From positions 3,586,501 through 3,650,500 of the forward strand of contig JAPDOI010000021.1 of NCBI GenBank assembly GCA_029168955.1: DNA of 64,000 bases. Direction: 5' to 3'. Every line of letters starts with the position of its first letter. Within the stretch, counting starts at the first letter, position 1. Under the pieces are notes generated by a model. That model was not told the DNA's origin and made no database searches. It was given only the letters and a program-made list of their open reading frames with translations. Shown one piece after another: positions 43,801-58,800 of this stretch. Source of the stretch: Aplectana chamaeleonis (lineage: Eukaryota > Nematoda > Chromadorea > Rhabditida > Cosmocercidae). The translations under genes were made by a program, and so were the position numbers.

Positions 43801-46800
43801 GCCGGAAGAAAAGTGTTGGATACAACATGGAGTGCGCTGAGCGCCGGCAAAAGCATACGGGACCCAAATGGGAGTGCGCCGAGAACCGAGAAAGGTGTGT
43901 GGGACCCAACTGGGAGTGCGCCGAGCGCCGGGAAAAGTGTGTGGGCCCTGACTGGGAGTGCGCCGAGCGCCGAGAAAATGTGTGTGGGACCCAACTGGGA
44001 GTGCGCCGAGCGCCGAGAAAGTGTGGGACCCAACTGGGAGTGCGCCGAGCGCCGAGAAAAGTGTGTGGGACCCAAACTGGGAGTGCGCCGAGCGCCGGAA
44101 AGAAAGTGTGTTGATATAACAGAGTGCCTGAGTTACGGGACCCAACTGGAAGTGCGCCGAGCGCCGAGAAAAGTGTGTGGGACCCAACTGGAGTGCGCCG
44201 AGCGCCGGAGAAAGTGTGTGGGACCCAACTGGGAGTGCGCCGAGCTCCGAGAAAAGTGTGTTGGACCCAATTGGGAGTGCGCCGAGCGCCGAGAAAAGTG
44301 TGTGGGACCCAACTGGGAATGCGTCAAGCGCCGGTAAAAGTGTGTGGAACCCAACTGGGAGTGCGCCGAGCGCCGAGAAAAGTGTGTGGGACCCAACTGG
44401 GAGTGCGCCGAGCGCCGAGAAAAGTGTGTGGGACCCAACTGGAGTGCGCCGAGCGCCGAGAAAAGTGTGTTGGACCCAACTGGGAGTGCGCCGAGCGCCG
44501 AGAAAAGTGTGTTGGACCCAACTGGGAGTGCGCCGAGCGCCGAGAAAAGTGTGTTGGACCCAAGATGGAGTGCGCCGAGCGCCGAGAAAAGTGTGTGGGA
44601 CCCAACTGGGAGTGCGCCGAGCGCCGAGAAAGTGTGTGGGACCCAACTGGGAGTGCGCCGAGCGCCGAGAAAAGTGTGTTGGACCCAACTAAAAGTGCGC
44701 CGAGCGCCGAGAAAAGTGTGTTGGACCCAACCATCATACATAATAATAAACGGCTAGAGTTGACCGGTGACCGTTGTCCATTGACCAGAGAAATGTGCGG
44801 GACCCAGTTAGAAGTGCGCTGAGCGCCGAGAAAAGTGTGTGGGACCCAAATGGGAGTGCGCCGAGCGCCAGGAAAAGTGTGTTGGACCCAACTGGGGTGC
44901 GCCGAGCGCCGAGAAAAGTATAGTGGACCCAACTGGAAATGCGTCAAACGCCGGAAAAAGTGTGTTAGATACAACATGGAGTGCGCTGAGCGCCGGCGAA
45001 AGCATACGGGACCCAACTGGGAGTGCGCCGAGCACCGAGAAAAGTGTGTGGGACCCAACTGGGAGTGCGCCGAGCGCCGAGAAAAGTGTGTGGGACCCAA
45101 CTGGGAGTGCGCCGAGAAAAGAGCGTGGGACCCAACCGGGAGTGCGCCGAGCGCCGAGAAAAGTGTGTGGGACCCAACTGGTAGTGCGCCGAGCGCCGAG
45201 AAAAGTGTGCTGGACCCAACAGGGAGTGCGCCGAGCGCCGGAAAAAGTGTGTTGTATACAACACGGAGTGCGCTGAGCGCCGGCGAAAGTGTACGGGACC
45301 CAAGCGGGAGTGCGCCGAGCACCGAGAAAAGTGTGTGGGACCCAACTGTGAGTGCGCCGAGCGCCCACAAAAGTCTGTCGGATCCAACTGGGAGTGCGCC
45401 GAGGAATGTGTGTGTGACCCAACTGGGAGTGCGCCGAGCGCCAATAAAAGTGTGTGTGACCCAACTGGGAGTGCGCCGAGCGTCTGGAAAAGTGTGTGGG
45501 ACCCAACTGGGAGTGCGCCGAGCGCCGAGAAATGTGTGTTGGGCCCAACTAGGAGTGCGCGGAGCCCCGAGAAAAGTGTGTGGACCCAACTGGAGTGCGC
45601 CGAGCGCCGGGAAAAGTGTGTGGGACACAACTGGGAGTGCGCCGAGCGCCGGGAAAAGTGTGTTGGACCCAACTGGGAGTGCGCCGAGCGCCGAGAAATG
45701 TGTGTGGGACCCAACTGGGAGTGCGCCGAGCGCCGGGAAAAGTGTGTCGGACCCAACTGGGAGTGCGCCGAGCGCCGAGAAAAGTGTGTGGGACCCAACT
45801 GGGAGTGCGCCGAGCGCCGGGAAAAGTGTGTCGGACCCAACTGGGAGTGCGCCGAGCGCCGAGAAAATGTGTGGGACCTAACTGGGAGTGCGCCGAGCGC
45901 CGGAAAAAAGGTGTTGGATACAACATGGAGTGCGCTGAGCGCCGGGAAAAGTGTGTGGGATCCAACTGGGAGTGCGCCGAGCGCCGAGAAAAGTGTGTTG
46001 CACCCAACTGGGAGTGCGCCGAGCGCCGAGAAAAGGGTGGGACCCAGCTGGGAGTGCGCCGAGCACCGAGAAAAGTGTGTGGGACCCAACTTGAGTGCGC
46101 CGAGCGCCGAGAAAAGTGTGTGGGACCCAACTGGGAGTGCGCCGAGCGCCGAGAAATGTGTGTGGGACCCAACCGGGAGTGCGCCGAGCGTCGGGAAAAG
46201 TGTGTGGGACCCAACTGGGAGTGCGCCGAGCGCTGAGAAATGTGTGTTGAACCCAACTAGGAGTGCGCCGAGCCCCGAGAAAAGCGTGTTGGATACAAGA
46301 TGGAGTGCGCTGGGCGCCGGCGAAAGTGTATGGGACCCAACTGGGAGTGCGCCGAGCGTCGAGAAGTGTGTGGGACCCAAATGAGTGCGCCGAGCGCCGA
46401 GAAAGTGTGTTGGACCCAACTAAAAGTGCGCCTAGCGCCGAGAAAAGTGTGTTGGACCCAACCATCATACATAATAATAAACGGCTAAGAGTTGACCGGT
46501 GACCGTTGTCCATTGACCAGAGAATGTGCGGGACCCAGTTAGAAGTGTGCCAAGAGCCGGGGAGGGTGTACAGGAACCAACTGGGAGTGCGCCGAGCGCC
46601 CAGAAAGGTGTGCTGGACTCAACTGGGGTGCGCCGAGCGCCGAGAAAAGTGTAGTGGACCCAACTGGAAACGCGTCAAGCGCCGGAAAAAAGTGTGTTGG
46701 ATACAACATGGAGTGCGCTGAGCGCCGGCGAAAGCATACGGGACCCAACTGGGAGTGCGCCGAGCACCGAGAAAAGTGTGTGGGACCCACCTGGGAGTGC

Positions 46801-49800
46801 GCCGAGCGCCGAGAAAAGTGTGTGGGACCCAACCGGGAGTGCGCCGAGCGCCTATAAATGTGTGTGGGACCCAACTGGGAGTGCGCCGAGCGCCGAGAAA
46901 AGTGTGTGTGACCCAAATGGGAGTGCGCCGAGTGCCAAGAAAAGTGTGTTGGACCCAACTGGAAATGCGTCAAGCGCCGGAAAAAAGTGTGTTGGATACA
47001 ACATGGAGTGCCCTGAGCGTCTGCGAAAGCATACGGGACCCAACTGGAAGTGCGCCGAGCACCGAGAAAAGTATGTGGTACCCAACTGGGAGTGCGCCGA
47101 GCGCCGGGAAAGGTGTGTGGGACCCAGCAGGAGTGCGCCGAGCACCGAGAAAAGTGTGTGGGACCCAAGTGGGAGTGCGCCGAGCGCCGAGAAATGTGTG
47201 GGACCCAACTGGGAGTGCGCCGAGAAAAGTGTGTTGAACCCAACTAGGAGTGCGCCGAGCCTCGAGAAAAGTGTGTGGGACCCAACTGGGAGTGCGCCGA
47301 GCGCCGAGAAAGGTGTGTGGGACTCAAGTGAGAGTGCGCCGAGCGCCGAGAAATGTGTGTGGGACCCAACTGGGAGTGCCCCGAGCACCGAGAAATGTGT
47401 GTGGGACCCAACTTGGAGTGCGCCGACCGCCGAGAAAAGTGTGTGGGACCCAACTGGGAGTGCGCCGAGCGCCGAGAAAAGTGTGTTGGACCCAACCATC
47501 ATACATAATAATAAACGGCTAAGAGTTGACCGGTGACCGTTGTCCATTGACCAGAGAATGTGCGGGACCCAGTTAGAAGTGTGCCAAGAGCCGGGGAGGG
47601 TGTACAGGGCCCAACTGGGAGTGCGCCGAGCGCCCAGAAAAGTGTGCTGGACCCAACTGGGGTGCGCCGAGAAAAGTGTAGTGGACCCAACTGGAAATTC
47701 GTCAAGCGCCGGAAAAAAAGTGTTGGATACAACATGGAGTGCGCTGAGCGCCGAGAAAAGTGTGTGGGATCCACCTGGGAGTGCGCCGAGTGCCGGGAAA
47801 AGTGTGTGGGCCCCAAGCGGGAGTGCGCCGAACGATGGGAAAAGTGTGTGGGACCCAAGCGGGAGTGCGCCGAGCGCCGAGAAAAGTGTGTGGGACCCAA
47901 CTGGGAGTGCGCTGAGCTCCGGGAAAAGTGTGTGTGACCCAACTGGGAGTGCGCCGAGCGCCAAGAAAAGTGTGTTGGACCCAACTGGAAATGCGTCAAG
48001 CGCCGGAAAGAAAGTGTGTTGGACCCAACATGGAGTGCCCTGAGCGTCTGCGAAAGCATACGGGACCCAACTGGAAGCGCGCCGAGCGCCGAGAAAAGTG
48101 TGTGGTACCCAACTGGGAGTGCGCCGAGCGCCGAGAAAAGTGTGTGGGACCCAACTGGGAGTGCGCCGAGCGCCGAGAAAAGTGTGTGGGACCCAACTGG
48201 GAGTGCGCCGAGCGCCGAGAAATGTGTGTGGGACCCAACTGGGAGTGCGACGAGCACCGAGAAAAGTGTGTGGGACCCAACTTGGAGTGCGCCGAGCGCC
48301 GAGAAAAGTGTGTGGGACCCAACTGGGAGTGCGCCGAGCGCCGAGAAAAGTGTGTGGGACCCAACTGGGAGTGCGCCGAGCGCCGAGAAAGTGTGTTGGA
48401 CCCAACTGGGAGTGCGCCGAGCGTCGAGAAAAGTGTGTTGGACCCAACTAAAAGTGCGCCGAGCGCCGAGAAAAGTGTGTTGGACCCAACTAAAAGTGCG
48501 CTGAGCGCCGAGAAAAGGGTGTTGGACCCAAGTGGGAGTGCGCCTAGCGCCGAGAAAAGTGTGTTGGACCCAGCTGGGAGTGCGCCGAGCGCTGAGAAAA
48601 GTGTGTTGGACCCAACTAAAAGTGCGCCGAGCGCCGAGAAAAGTGTGTTGGACCCAACTAAAAGTGCGCCGAGCGCCGAGAAAAGTGTGTTGGACCCAAC
48701 CATCATACATAATAATAAACGGCTAGGAGTTGACCGGTGACCGTTGTCCATTGACCAGAGAATGTGCGGGGCCCAGTTAGAAGTGTGCCAAGAGCCGGGG
48801 AGGGTGTACAGGACCCAACTGGGAGTGCGCCGAGCGCCCAGAAAAGTGTGCTGGACCCAACTGGAAATGCGTCAAGCGCCGGAAAAAAAGTGTGTTGGAG
48901 ACAACATGGAGTGCGCTGAGCGCCGGCGAAAGCATACGGGACCCAACTGGGAGTGCGCCGAGCACCGAGAAAAGTGTGTGGGACCCACCTGGGAGTGCGC
49001 CGAGCGCCGGGAAAAGTGTGTGGAACCCGACTGGGAGTGCGCCGAACGCCGAGAAAAGTGTGTGGGACCCAACCGGGAGTGCGCCGAGAAATGTGTGTGG
49101 GACCCAACTGGGAGTGCGCCGAGCGCCGAGAAAAGTGTGTGGAACCCAAATGGAAGTGCGCCGAGTGCCAAGAAAAGTGTGTTGGACCCAACTGGAAATG
49201 CGTCAAGCGCCGGAAAAAGTGTGTTGGATTCCCCATGGAGTGCCCTGAGCGTCTGCGAAAGCATACGGGACTCAACTGGAAGTGCGCCGAGCACCGAGAA
49301 AAGTGTGTGGGACTCAACTGGGAGTGCGCCGAGCGCCGACAAAAGTGTGTGGGACCCAACTGGGAGTGCGCCGAGCGCCGAGAAAAGTGTGTGCGACCCA
49401 ACTGGGAGTGCGCTGAACGCCGAGAAAAGCGTGTGGGACCCAACCGGGAGTGCGCTGAGCGCCGAGAAAAGTGTATGGGACCCAACTGGGAGTGCGCTGA
49501 GCGCCGGCGAAAGTGTGTGGGACCCAACTGGGAGTGCGCCGAGCGCCGGGAAAAGTGTGTGGGACCCAACTGGGAGTGCGCCGAGCGCCGAGAAAAGTGT
49601 GTGTGACCCAACTGGGAGTGCGCCGAGCACCGAGAAAAGTGTGTGGGACCCACCTGGGAGTGCGTCGAGCACCGAGAAAAGTGTGTGGGACTCAAGTGAG
49701 AGTGCGCCGAGCGCCGAGAAAAGTGTGTGGGACCCAACTGGAAGTGCGCCAAGCGCCGAGAAAAGTGTGTGGGACCCAACGGGGAGTGCGCCGAGCGCCG

Positions 49801-52800
49801 AGAAAAGTGTGTGGGACCCAACCGGGAGTGCGCCGAGCGCCGAGAAAAGTGTGTGGGACCCAACTGGGAGTGCGCCGAGCGCCGAGAAATGTGTGTGGGA
49901 CCCAACTGGGAGTGCGCCGAGCGCCGAGAAAAGTGTGTTGGACCCAACCGGGAGTGCGCAGAGCGCCGAGAAATGTGTGTGGGACCCAGCTGGGAGTGCG
50001 CCGAGCGCTGAGAAAAGTGTGTGGTACCCAACCGGTAGTGCGCCAAGCGCCGTGAAAAGTGTGTGGGACCCAAATGGGAGTGCGCCGAAGGCCGAGAAAA
50101 GTGTGTGGGACCCAAATGGGAGTGCGCCGAGCGCCGGGAAAAGTCTGTGGGACCCAACCGGGAGTGCGCCGAGCGCCGAGAAAAGTGTGTGGGACCCAAA
50201 TGGGAGTGCGCCGAGCGCCGAGAAAAGTGTGTGGGACCCAACCGAGAGTGCGCCGAGCGCCGAGAAAAGTGTGTGAAACCCAAATGGGAGTGCGCCGAGC
50301 GCTGAGAAAAGTGTGTGGTACCCAACCGGTAGTGCGCCAAGCGCCGTGAAAAGTGTGTGGGACCCAAATGGGAGTGCGCCGAAGGCCGAGAAAAGTGTGT
50401 GGGACCCAAATGGGAGTGCGCCGAGCGCCGGGAAAAGTGTGTGGGACCCAACTGGGAGTGCGCTGACCGTTGACCGTTGACCAGAGAATGTGCGGGACCC
50501 AACTGGGAGTGCGCCGAGCGCCGAGAAAAGTGTGTGCGACCCAAATGGGAGTGCGCCCGAAGGCCGAGAAAAGTGTGTGGGACCCAAATGGGAGTGCGCC
50601 GAGCGCTGAGAAAAGTGTGTGGTACCCAACTGGAAGTGCGCCGAGCGCCGGGAAAAGTGTGTAGGACCCAACTGGGAGTGCGCCGAGCGCCGAGAAAAGT
50701 GTGTGGAACCCAACTGGGAGTGCGCCGAGCGCCGAGAAAAGTGTGTGGGACCCAACTGGAAGTGCGCCGAGCGCCGAGAAAAGTGTGTGGGACCCAACTG
50801 GGAGTGCGTCAAGCGCCGAGAAAGTGTGTGGGACTCAACTGGAAGTGCGCCAAGCGCCGAGAAAAGTGTGTGGGACACAATTGGGAGTGCGCCGAGCGCC
50901 GAGAAAAGTGTGTTGGATACCCAACATGAGTGCGCTGAGCGCCGGAAAAAGTGTGGGACCCAACTGGGAGTGCGCCGAGCGCCGAGAAAGTGTGTGGGAC
51001 CCAACTGGGAGTGCGCCGAGCGCCGGGGAAAGGTGTGGGACCCAACTGGGAGTGCGCCGAGCCCCGAGAAAAGTGTGTGCGACCCAACTGGGAGTGCGCC
51101 GAGCGTCGAAAAAAGTGTGTGGGACCCAACTGGGAGTGCGCCGAGCGCCGGGGAAAGTGTGTGGGACCCAAATGGGGGTGCGCCGAGCGCCGAGAAAAGT
51201 GTGTGGGACCCAACCGGCAGTGCGCCAAGCGCCGAGAAAAGTGTGTGGGACCCAACCGGGAGTGCGCCGAGAAACGTGTGTGGGACCCGAATGGGAGTGC
51301 GTAGTGCACCGGGAAAAGTGTGTGGGACCCAAATGGAAGTGCGCCGAGCGCCGGGAAAAGTCTGTGGGACCCAAATGTCAGTACGCCGAGCGCCGTGAAA
51401 AGTGTGTTGGACCCAACTGGAAGTGCGCCGAGCGCCGAGAAAAGTTTGTTGGACCCAACATGGAGTGCGCCGACCGCCGGCGAAAGTGTGTGGGACCCAA
51501 CTGGGAGTGCGCCGAGCGCCGAGAAAAGTGTGTGGGACCCAACTGGGAGTGCGCCGAGCGCCGAGAAAAGTGTGTGGGACCCAACTGGGAGTGCGCCGAG
51601 CGCCGAGAAAAGTGTAGTGGGACCCAACTGGGAGTGCGTCGAGCGCCGAGAAAGTGTGTGGGACCCAACTTGGAGTGCGCCGAGCGCCGAGAAAAGTGTG
51701 TGGGACCCAACTGGGAGTGCGCCGAGCGCCGAGAAAAGTGTGTGGGACCCAACTGGGAGTGCGCCGAGCGCCGAGAAAGTGTGTGGAACCCGACTGGGAG
51801 TGCGCCGAGCGCCGGGAAAAGTGTGCAGGACCCAACGGGGAGTGCGCCGAGCGCGGCGAAATGTGTGTGGGACCCAACTGGGAGTGCGCCGAGCGCAGAG
51901 AAATGTGTGTGGGACCCAACGGGGAGTGCGCCGAGCGCCGAGAAAAATGTGTGGGACCCAACTGGAAATGCGTCTAGCGCCGGAAAAAAGGGTGCTGGAT
52001 ACAATATGGAGTGCGATGAGCGCCGGCGAAAGTGTACCGGACCCAACTGGAAGTGCGCTGAGCGCCGAGAAAAGTGTGTGGGACCCAACTGGGAGTGCGC
52101 CGAGCCCCCGGAAAAAGTGTATGGAACCCAACTGGGAGTGCGCTGAGCGCCGGGGAAAGTGCACGGGACCAGACTGGGAGTGCGCCGAGCGCCCAAAAAA
52201 GTGTGTTGGACCCAGCTGGGAGTGCACCGAGAGCCGAGAAAAGTGTGTGGGACCCAACTGGGAGTGCGCCGAGCGCCGAGAAAAGTGTGTTGGACCCAAC
52301 TGGGAGTGCGCCGAGCGCCGAGAAATGTGTGTGGGACCCAAGTGGGAGTGCGCCGAGCGCAGAGAAATGTGTGTGGGACCCAACTGGGAGTGCGCCGAGC
52401 GCCGAGAAAAATGTGTGGGACCCAACTGGGAGTGCGCCGAGCGCCGAGAAATGTGTGTGGGACCCAACTGGGAGTGCGCCGAGCGCCGGGAAAAGTGTGT
52501 GGGACCCAACTGGGAGTGCGCCGAGCGCCGAGAAAAATGTGTGGGACCTAACTGGGAGTGCGCCGAGCGCCGGGAAAAGTGTGTGGGACCCAACTGGGAG
52601 TGCGCCGAGCGCCGAGAAATGTGTGTGGGACCCAACTGGGAGTGCGCCGACCGCCGAGAAAAGTGTGTGGGACCCAACCGTGAGTGCGCCTAGCGGCGAG
52701 AAATGTGTGTGGGACCCAACTGGGAGTGCGCCAAGCGCCGAGAAAAGAGAGTTGGACCCAACTTGGAGTGCGCCGACCGCCTAGAAAAGTGTGTGGGACC

Positions 52801-55800
52801 CAACTAAAAGTGCGCCGAGAAAAGTGTGTTGGACCCAACTCAAAGTGCGCCGAGCGTCGAGAAAAGTGTGTTGGACCCAACTAAAAGTGCGCCGAGCGCC
52901 GAGAAAAGTGTGTTGGACCCAACTAAAAGTGCGCTGAGCGCCGAGAAAAGGGTGTTGGACCCAAGTGGGAGTGCGCCAAGTGCCGAGAAAAGTGATTTGG
53001 ACCCAGCTGGGAGTGCGCCGAGCGCTGAGAAAAGTGTGTTGGACCCAACTCAAAGTGCGCCGAGCGCCGAGAAAAGTGTGTTGGACCCAACTAAAAGTGC
53101 GCCGAGCGCCGAGAAAAGTGTGTTGGACCCAACCATCATACATAATAATAAACGGCTAAGAGTTGACCGGTGACCGTTGTCCATTGACCAGAGAATGTGC
53201 GGGGCCCAGTTAGAAGTGTGCCAAGAGCCGGGGAGGGTGTACAGGACCCAACTGGGAGTGCGCCGAGCGCCCAGAAAAGTGTGCTGGACCCAACTGGGGT
53301 GCGCCGAGAAAAGTGTAGTGGACCCAACTGGAAATGCGTCAAGCGCCGGAGAAAAGTGTGTTGGATACAACATGGGAGTGCGCCGAGCGTCCGAGAAAGC
53401 ATACGGGACCCAACTGGAAGTGCGCCGAGCACCGAGAAAGTGTGTGGGACCCAACTGGGAGTGCGCCGAGCGCCGAGAAAAGTGTGTTGGACCTAACCCA
53501 GCTGGGAGTGCGCCGAGCGCCTATAAAAGTGTGTGGGACCCAACTGGGAGTGCGCCGAGCGCCGAGAAAAGTGTGTGTGACCCAAATGGGAGTGCGCCGA
53601 GTTCCAAGAAAAGTGTGTTGGACCCAACTGGAAATGCGTCAAGCGCCGGAAAAAAGTGTGTTGGATACAACATGGAGTGCCCTGAGCGTCTGCGAAAGCA
53701 TACGGGACCCAACTGGAAGTGCGCCGAGCACCGAGAAAAGTATGTGGTACCCAACTGGGAGTGCGCCGAGCGCCGGGAAAGGTGTGTGGGACCCAGCAGG
53801 GAGTGCGCCGAGCACCGAGAAAAGTGTGTGGGACTCAAGTGGTAGTGCGCCGAGAAATGTGTGTGGGACCCAACTGGGAGTGGCGCCGAGCGCCGAGAAA
53901 GTGTGTTGGACCCAACTAGGAGTGCGCCGAGCCTCGAGAAAAGTGTGTGGGACCCAACTGGGAGTGCGCCGAGCGCCGAGAAAGGTGTGTGGGACTCAAG
54001 TGAGAGTGCGCCGAGCGCCGAGAAATGTGTGTGGGACCCAACTGGGAGTGCCCTGAGCACCGAGAAAGTGTGGACCCAATCCTGGAGTGCGCCGACCGCC
54101 GAGAAAAGTGTGTGGGACCCAACTGGGAGTGCGCCGAGCGCCGAGAAAGGTGTGTTGGACCCAACCATCATACATAATAATAAACGGCTAAGAGTTGACC
54201 GGTGACCGTTGTCCATTGACCAGAGAAATGTGTGGGACCCAGTTAGAAGTGTGCCAAGAGCCGGGGAAAGTGTGGGCCCAACTGGGAGTGCGCCGAGCGC
54301 CCAGAAAAGTGTGCTGACCCAACTGGGGTGCGCCGAGCGCCGGGAAAAGTGTAGTGGACCCAACTGGGAGTGCGCCGAGCGCCGGAAAAAGTGTGTGAGA
54401 CCCAACTGGGAGTGCGCCGAGCGCCGAGAAAGTGTGTGGGACCCAACTAGGAGTGCGCCGAGCCCCGAGAAAAGTGTGTGGGACCCAAATGTGAGTGCGC
54501 CGAGCGCCGAGAAAGCGTGTGGAACCCAACTGGGAGTGCGTAGAGCACCGGGAAAAGTGTGTGGGACCCAACCGGGAGTGCGCCGAGAAATGTGTGTGGG
54601 ACCCAACTGGGAGTGCGCCAAGCGCCGAGAAAAGTGTGTGGGACCCAAATGGGAGTGCGCCGAGCGCCGAGAAAAGTGTGTTGGACCCAACTGGAAATGC
54701 GTCAAGCGCCGGAAAAAGTGTGTTGGATACAACATGGAGTGCTCCTGAGCGTCTGCGAAAGTGTGCGGGACCCAACTGGAAGTGCGCCGAGCACCGAGAA
54801 AAGTGTGTGGGACCCAACTGGGAGTGCGCCGAGCGCCGAGAAAGTGTGTGGGACCCAACTGGGAGTGCGCCGAGCGCCGAGAAAGTGTGTGGGACCCAAC
54901 TGGGAGTGCGCCGAGCACCGAGAAAAGTGTGTGGGACCCAACTGGGAGTGCGCCGAGCGCCGAGAAAAGTGTGTTGGACCCAACTAGAGTGCGCCGAGCG
55001 CCGAGAAAGTGTGTGGGACCCAACATGGAGTGCGCCGAGCGCCGAGAAAAGTGTGTTGGACCCAACTGGAAGTGCGCCGAGCGCCGAGAAAGGTGTGTGG
55101 GACCCAACCGGGAGTACGCCGAGCGCCGAGAAAAGTGTGTGGGACCCAACTGGGAGTGCGCCGAGCGCCGAGAAAAGTGTGTGGGACCCAACTGGGAGTG
55201 CGCCGAGCGCCGAGAAAAAGTGTGTGGGACCCAACTGGGAGTGCGCCGAGCGCCGAGAAAAAGTGTGTGGGACCCAACTGGGAGTGCGCCGAGCGCCGAG
55301 AAAAGTGTGTGGGACCCAACTGGGAGTGCGCCGAGCGCCGAGAAAAGTGTGTGGGACCCAACTGGGAGTGCGCCGAGCGCCGAGAAAAGTGTGTGGGACC
55401 GCAACATGGAGTGCGCCGAGCGCCGAGAAAAGTGTACGGGACCCAACTGGGAGTGCGCCGAGCGCCGAGAAAGGTGTGTGGGACCCAACCGGGAGAGCGC
55501 CGAGCGCCGAGAAAGTGTGTGGGACCCAGCAGGGAGTGCGTCGAGCGCCGAGAAAAGTGTGGGACCCAACTGAGAGTGCGCCGAGCGCCGAGAAAAGTGT
55601 GTGGACCCAACTGGGAGTGCGCCGAGCGCCGAGAAAGTGTGTGGACCCAACTGGGAGTGCGCCGAGCGCCGAGAAAAGTGTGTGGGACCCAACTGGGAGT
55701 GCGCCGAGCGCCGAGAAAGTGTGTGGGACCCAACCGAGGAGTGCGCCGAGCGCCGAGAAAAGTGTGTGGGACCCAACTGGGAGTGCGCCGAGCGCCGAGA

Positions 55801-58800
55801 AAAGTGTGTGGGACCCAACTGGGAGTGCGCCGAGCGCCGAGAAAAGTGTGTGGGACCCAAGATGGAGTGCGCCGAGCGCCGAGAAAAGTGTGTGGGACCC
55901 AACTGGGAGTGCGCCGAGCGCCGAGAAAAGTGTGTGGGACCCAACTGAGTGCGCCGAGCGCCGAGAAAAGTGTGTTGGACCCAACTGGGAGTGCGCCGAG
56001 CGCCGAGAAAAGTGTGTGGGACCCAAGTGGAAGTGTGCCGAGCGCCGAGAAAATGTGTGGGACCCAACTGGGAGTGCGCCGAGCGCCGAGAAAAGTGTGT
56101 GGGACCCAACTGGGAGTGCGCCGAGCGCCGAGAAAAGTGTAGTGGGACCCAACTGGGAGTGCGCCGAGCGCCGAGAAAAGTGTGTGGGACCCAACATGGA
56201 GTGCGCCGCGCCGGGAAAAGTGTGTGGGACCCAACTGGGAGTGCGCCGAGCGCCGAGAAAAGTGTGTGGGACCCAACTGGGATTGCGCCAAGCGCCGAGG
56301 AAAGTTTGTGGGACCCAACTGGGACTGCGCCGAGCGCCGGGAAAAAGTGTGTTGGATACAACATGGAGTGCGCTGAGCGCCGGCGAAAGTGTGTGGAACC
56401 CAACTGGGAGTGCGCCGAGCGCCGAGAAATGTGTGTTGGACCCACCTAAGAGTGCGCCGAGCACCGAGAAAAGTGTGTTGGACCCAACTAGGAGTGCGTC
56501 AAGCGCCGGCGAAAGTGTGTGAGACCCAACCGGGAGTGCGCCGAGCGCCGAGAAATGTGTGTGGGACCCTACTGGTAGTGCGGCGAGCGCCGAGAAAGGT
56601 GTGTGGGACCCAACCGGCAGTGCGCCGAGAGCCGAGAAAAGTGTGTGGGACCCAACTGGTAGTGCGCCGAGCGCCGAGAAATGTGTTGGACCCAACTAGA
56701 GTGCGCCGAGCGCCGAGAAAAGTGTGTGGGATACAACTGGGAGTGCGCTGGGCGCCGGCGCGAAAGTGTACGGACCCAACTGGGAGTGCGCCGAGCGCCG
56801 GAAAGAAGGTGTGTGGGACTCAAGGGAGGTACGTCCGAGCGTCCGAGAAATGTGTGTGGGGACCCAACTGGGAGTGCGCCGAGCACCGAGAAAAGTGTTT
56901 GGTACACCCAACTGGGAGTGCGCCGACCGCCATGAGAAAAGTGTGTGGGACTCCAACTGGGAGCAAGCGCCGAGCGCCGAGAAAGTGTGTGGGACCCAAC
57001 TGGGAGAGCGCCGAGCGCCGAGAAAAGTGTGTGGGACCCAATCTTGGGAGTGCGCCAGAGCGCCGAGAAAGTGTGTTGAACCCAACTGTGAGTGCGCCGA
57101 GCGCCGAGAAAAGTGTGTTGGACCCAACATGGAGTGCGCTGGGCGCCGGAGAAGAAGTGTACGGACCCAACTGGGAGTGCGCTGAGCGCCGAGAGAAGGT
57201 GTGTTGGACCCAACCGGGAGTGCGCCGAGCACCGAGAAAAGTGTGTGGGACCCAACTTGGAGTGCGCGCCGACTGCCGAGAAAAAGTGTGTGTGGACCCA
57301 ACTGGGAGTGCGCCGAGCGCCGAGAAAAGTGTGTTGGACCCAGCTGGGAGTGCGCCGAGCACCGAGAAAAGGTGTGTGGGACCCAAGTGAGAGTGCGCCG
57401 AGCGCCGAGAAATGTGTGTGGACCCAACTGGGAGTGCCCCGAGCACCGAGAAATGTGTGTGGGACCCAACTCTGGAGTGCGCCGAACCGCCGAGAAAAGT
57501 GTGTTGGGACCTAACTGGGAGTGCGCTCGAGCGCCGAGAAAAGTGTGTTGGACAACCATCATACATAACGTAAACGGCTAGAAGTGTGCCGGTGAGAGTT
57601 GTCCATTGACCAGAAAGTGTGTGTACAGGGTCTAACTGGGAGTGCGCCGAGCGCCCAGAAAAGTGTGCTGCTGGACCCAACTGGGAGTGCGCCGAGAAAA
57701 GTGTAGCTGGACCCAACTGGAAATTCGTCAAGCGCCGGAAGAAAAGTGTTGGTTACAACTGGGAGTGCGCTGAGCGCCGGAGAAAAGTGTACGGACCCAA
57801 CTGAGGAGTGCGCGCCGAGCCGCCGAGAAAAGTGTGTGGGATCCACCTGGGAGTGCGCCGAGTGCCGGGAAAAGTGTGTGGGACCCAGCTGGGAGTGCGC
57901 CGAGCGCCGGGAAAAGTGTGTGTGACCCAACCGGGAGTGCGCCGAGAGCGCCCAGAAAAGTGTGTTGGACCCAACTGGGAGTGCATGCCGAGCGCCGAGA
58001 AAAGTGTGTGTGACCCAACTGGAAGTGCGCCGAGCACCGAGAAAAGTGTGTGGGACCCAACTGGGAGTGCGTCGAGCGCCGAGAAAAGTGTGTGGTACCC
58101 AACTGGGAGTGCGCCGAGCGCCGGTAAAAGTGTGTGGGACCCAGCAGGGAGTGCGCCGAGCACCGAGAAAAGATGTGTGGGACTCAGAATGGCGAGTATG
58201 CCGAGCGCCGAGAAAAGTGTGTTGAACCCAACTGGGAGTGCAAGCCGAGCCTCGAGAAAAGTGTGTTGGATACAACATGGGAGTGCGCGCTGGGCGCCGG
58301 CGAAAGTGTGTGGGACCCAACTGGGAGTGCGCCGAGCGCCGAGAGAAGGTGTGTGTGGGACTCAAGTGGTGAGTACGCCGAGCGCCGAGAAAAGTGTGTG
58401 GGACCCAACTGGGAGTGCGCCGAGCGCCGAGAAAAGGGTGTTGGACCCAACTGGAGTGCGCCAACCGCCGAGAAAAGTGATTTGGACCCAGCTGGGAGTG
58501 CGCCGAGCGCTGAGAAAAGTGTGTTGGACCCAATCCGGTGTGCGCCGAGCGCCGAGAAAAGTGTGTTGGACCCAACGTTAAAGTGCGCCGAGCGCCGAGA
58601 AGAGTGTGTTGGACCCAACCATCATACATGTGCCAAACGGGTAGAGAAGTGTACAGCGGACCCAACTAGACCGTGCGCCAAGAGCGCCCAGAAAAAGTGT
58701 GCTGGACCCAACTAGGAGTGCAAAGCCGAGCGCCGGGAAAAGTGTGTGGGACCCAACTGGGAGTGCGCCGAGGCGCCGAGAAAAGTGTGCGGACCCAACT

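Noticed and set aside
48872..51961. 1,029-codon open frame on the minus strand, and dozens of others across 34.8-64 kb
   Set aside because: All are readings of the stop-free 42 bp satellite. Open frames of similar length exist on both strands at the same place, and they end wherever a monomer has a 1 bp indel.
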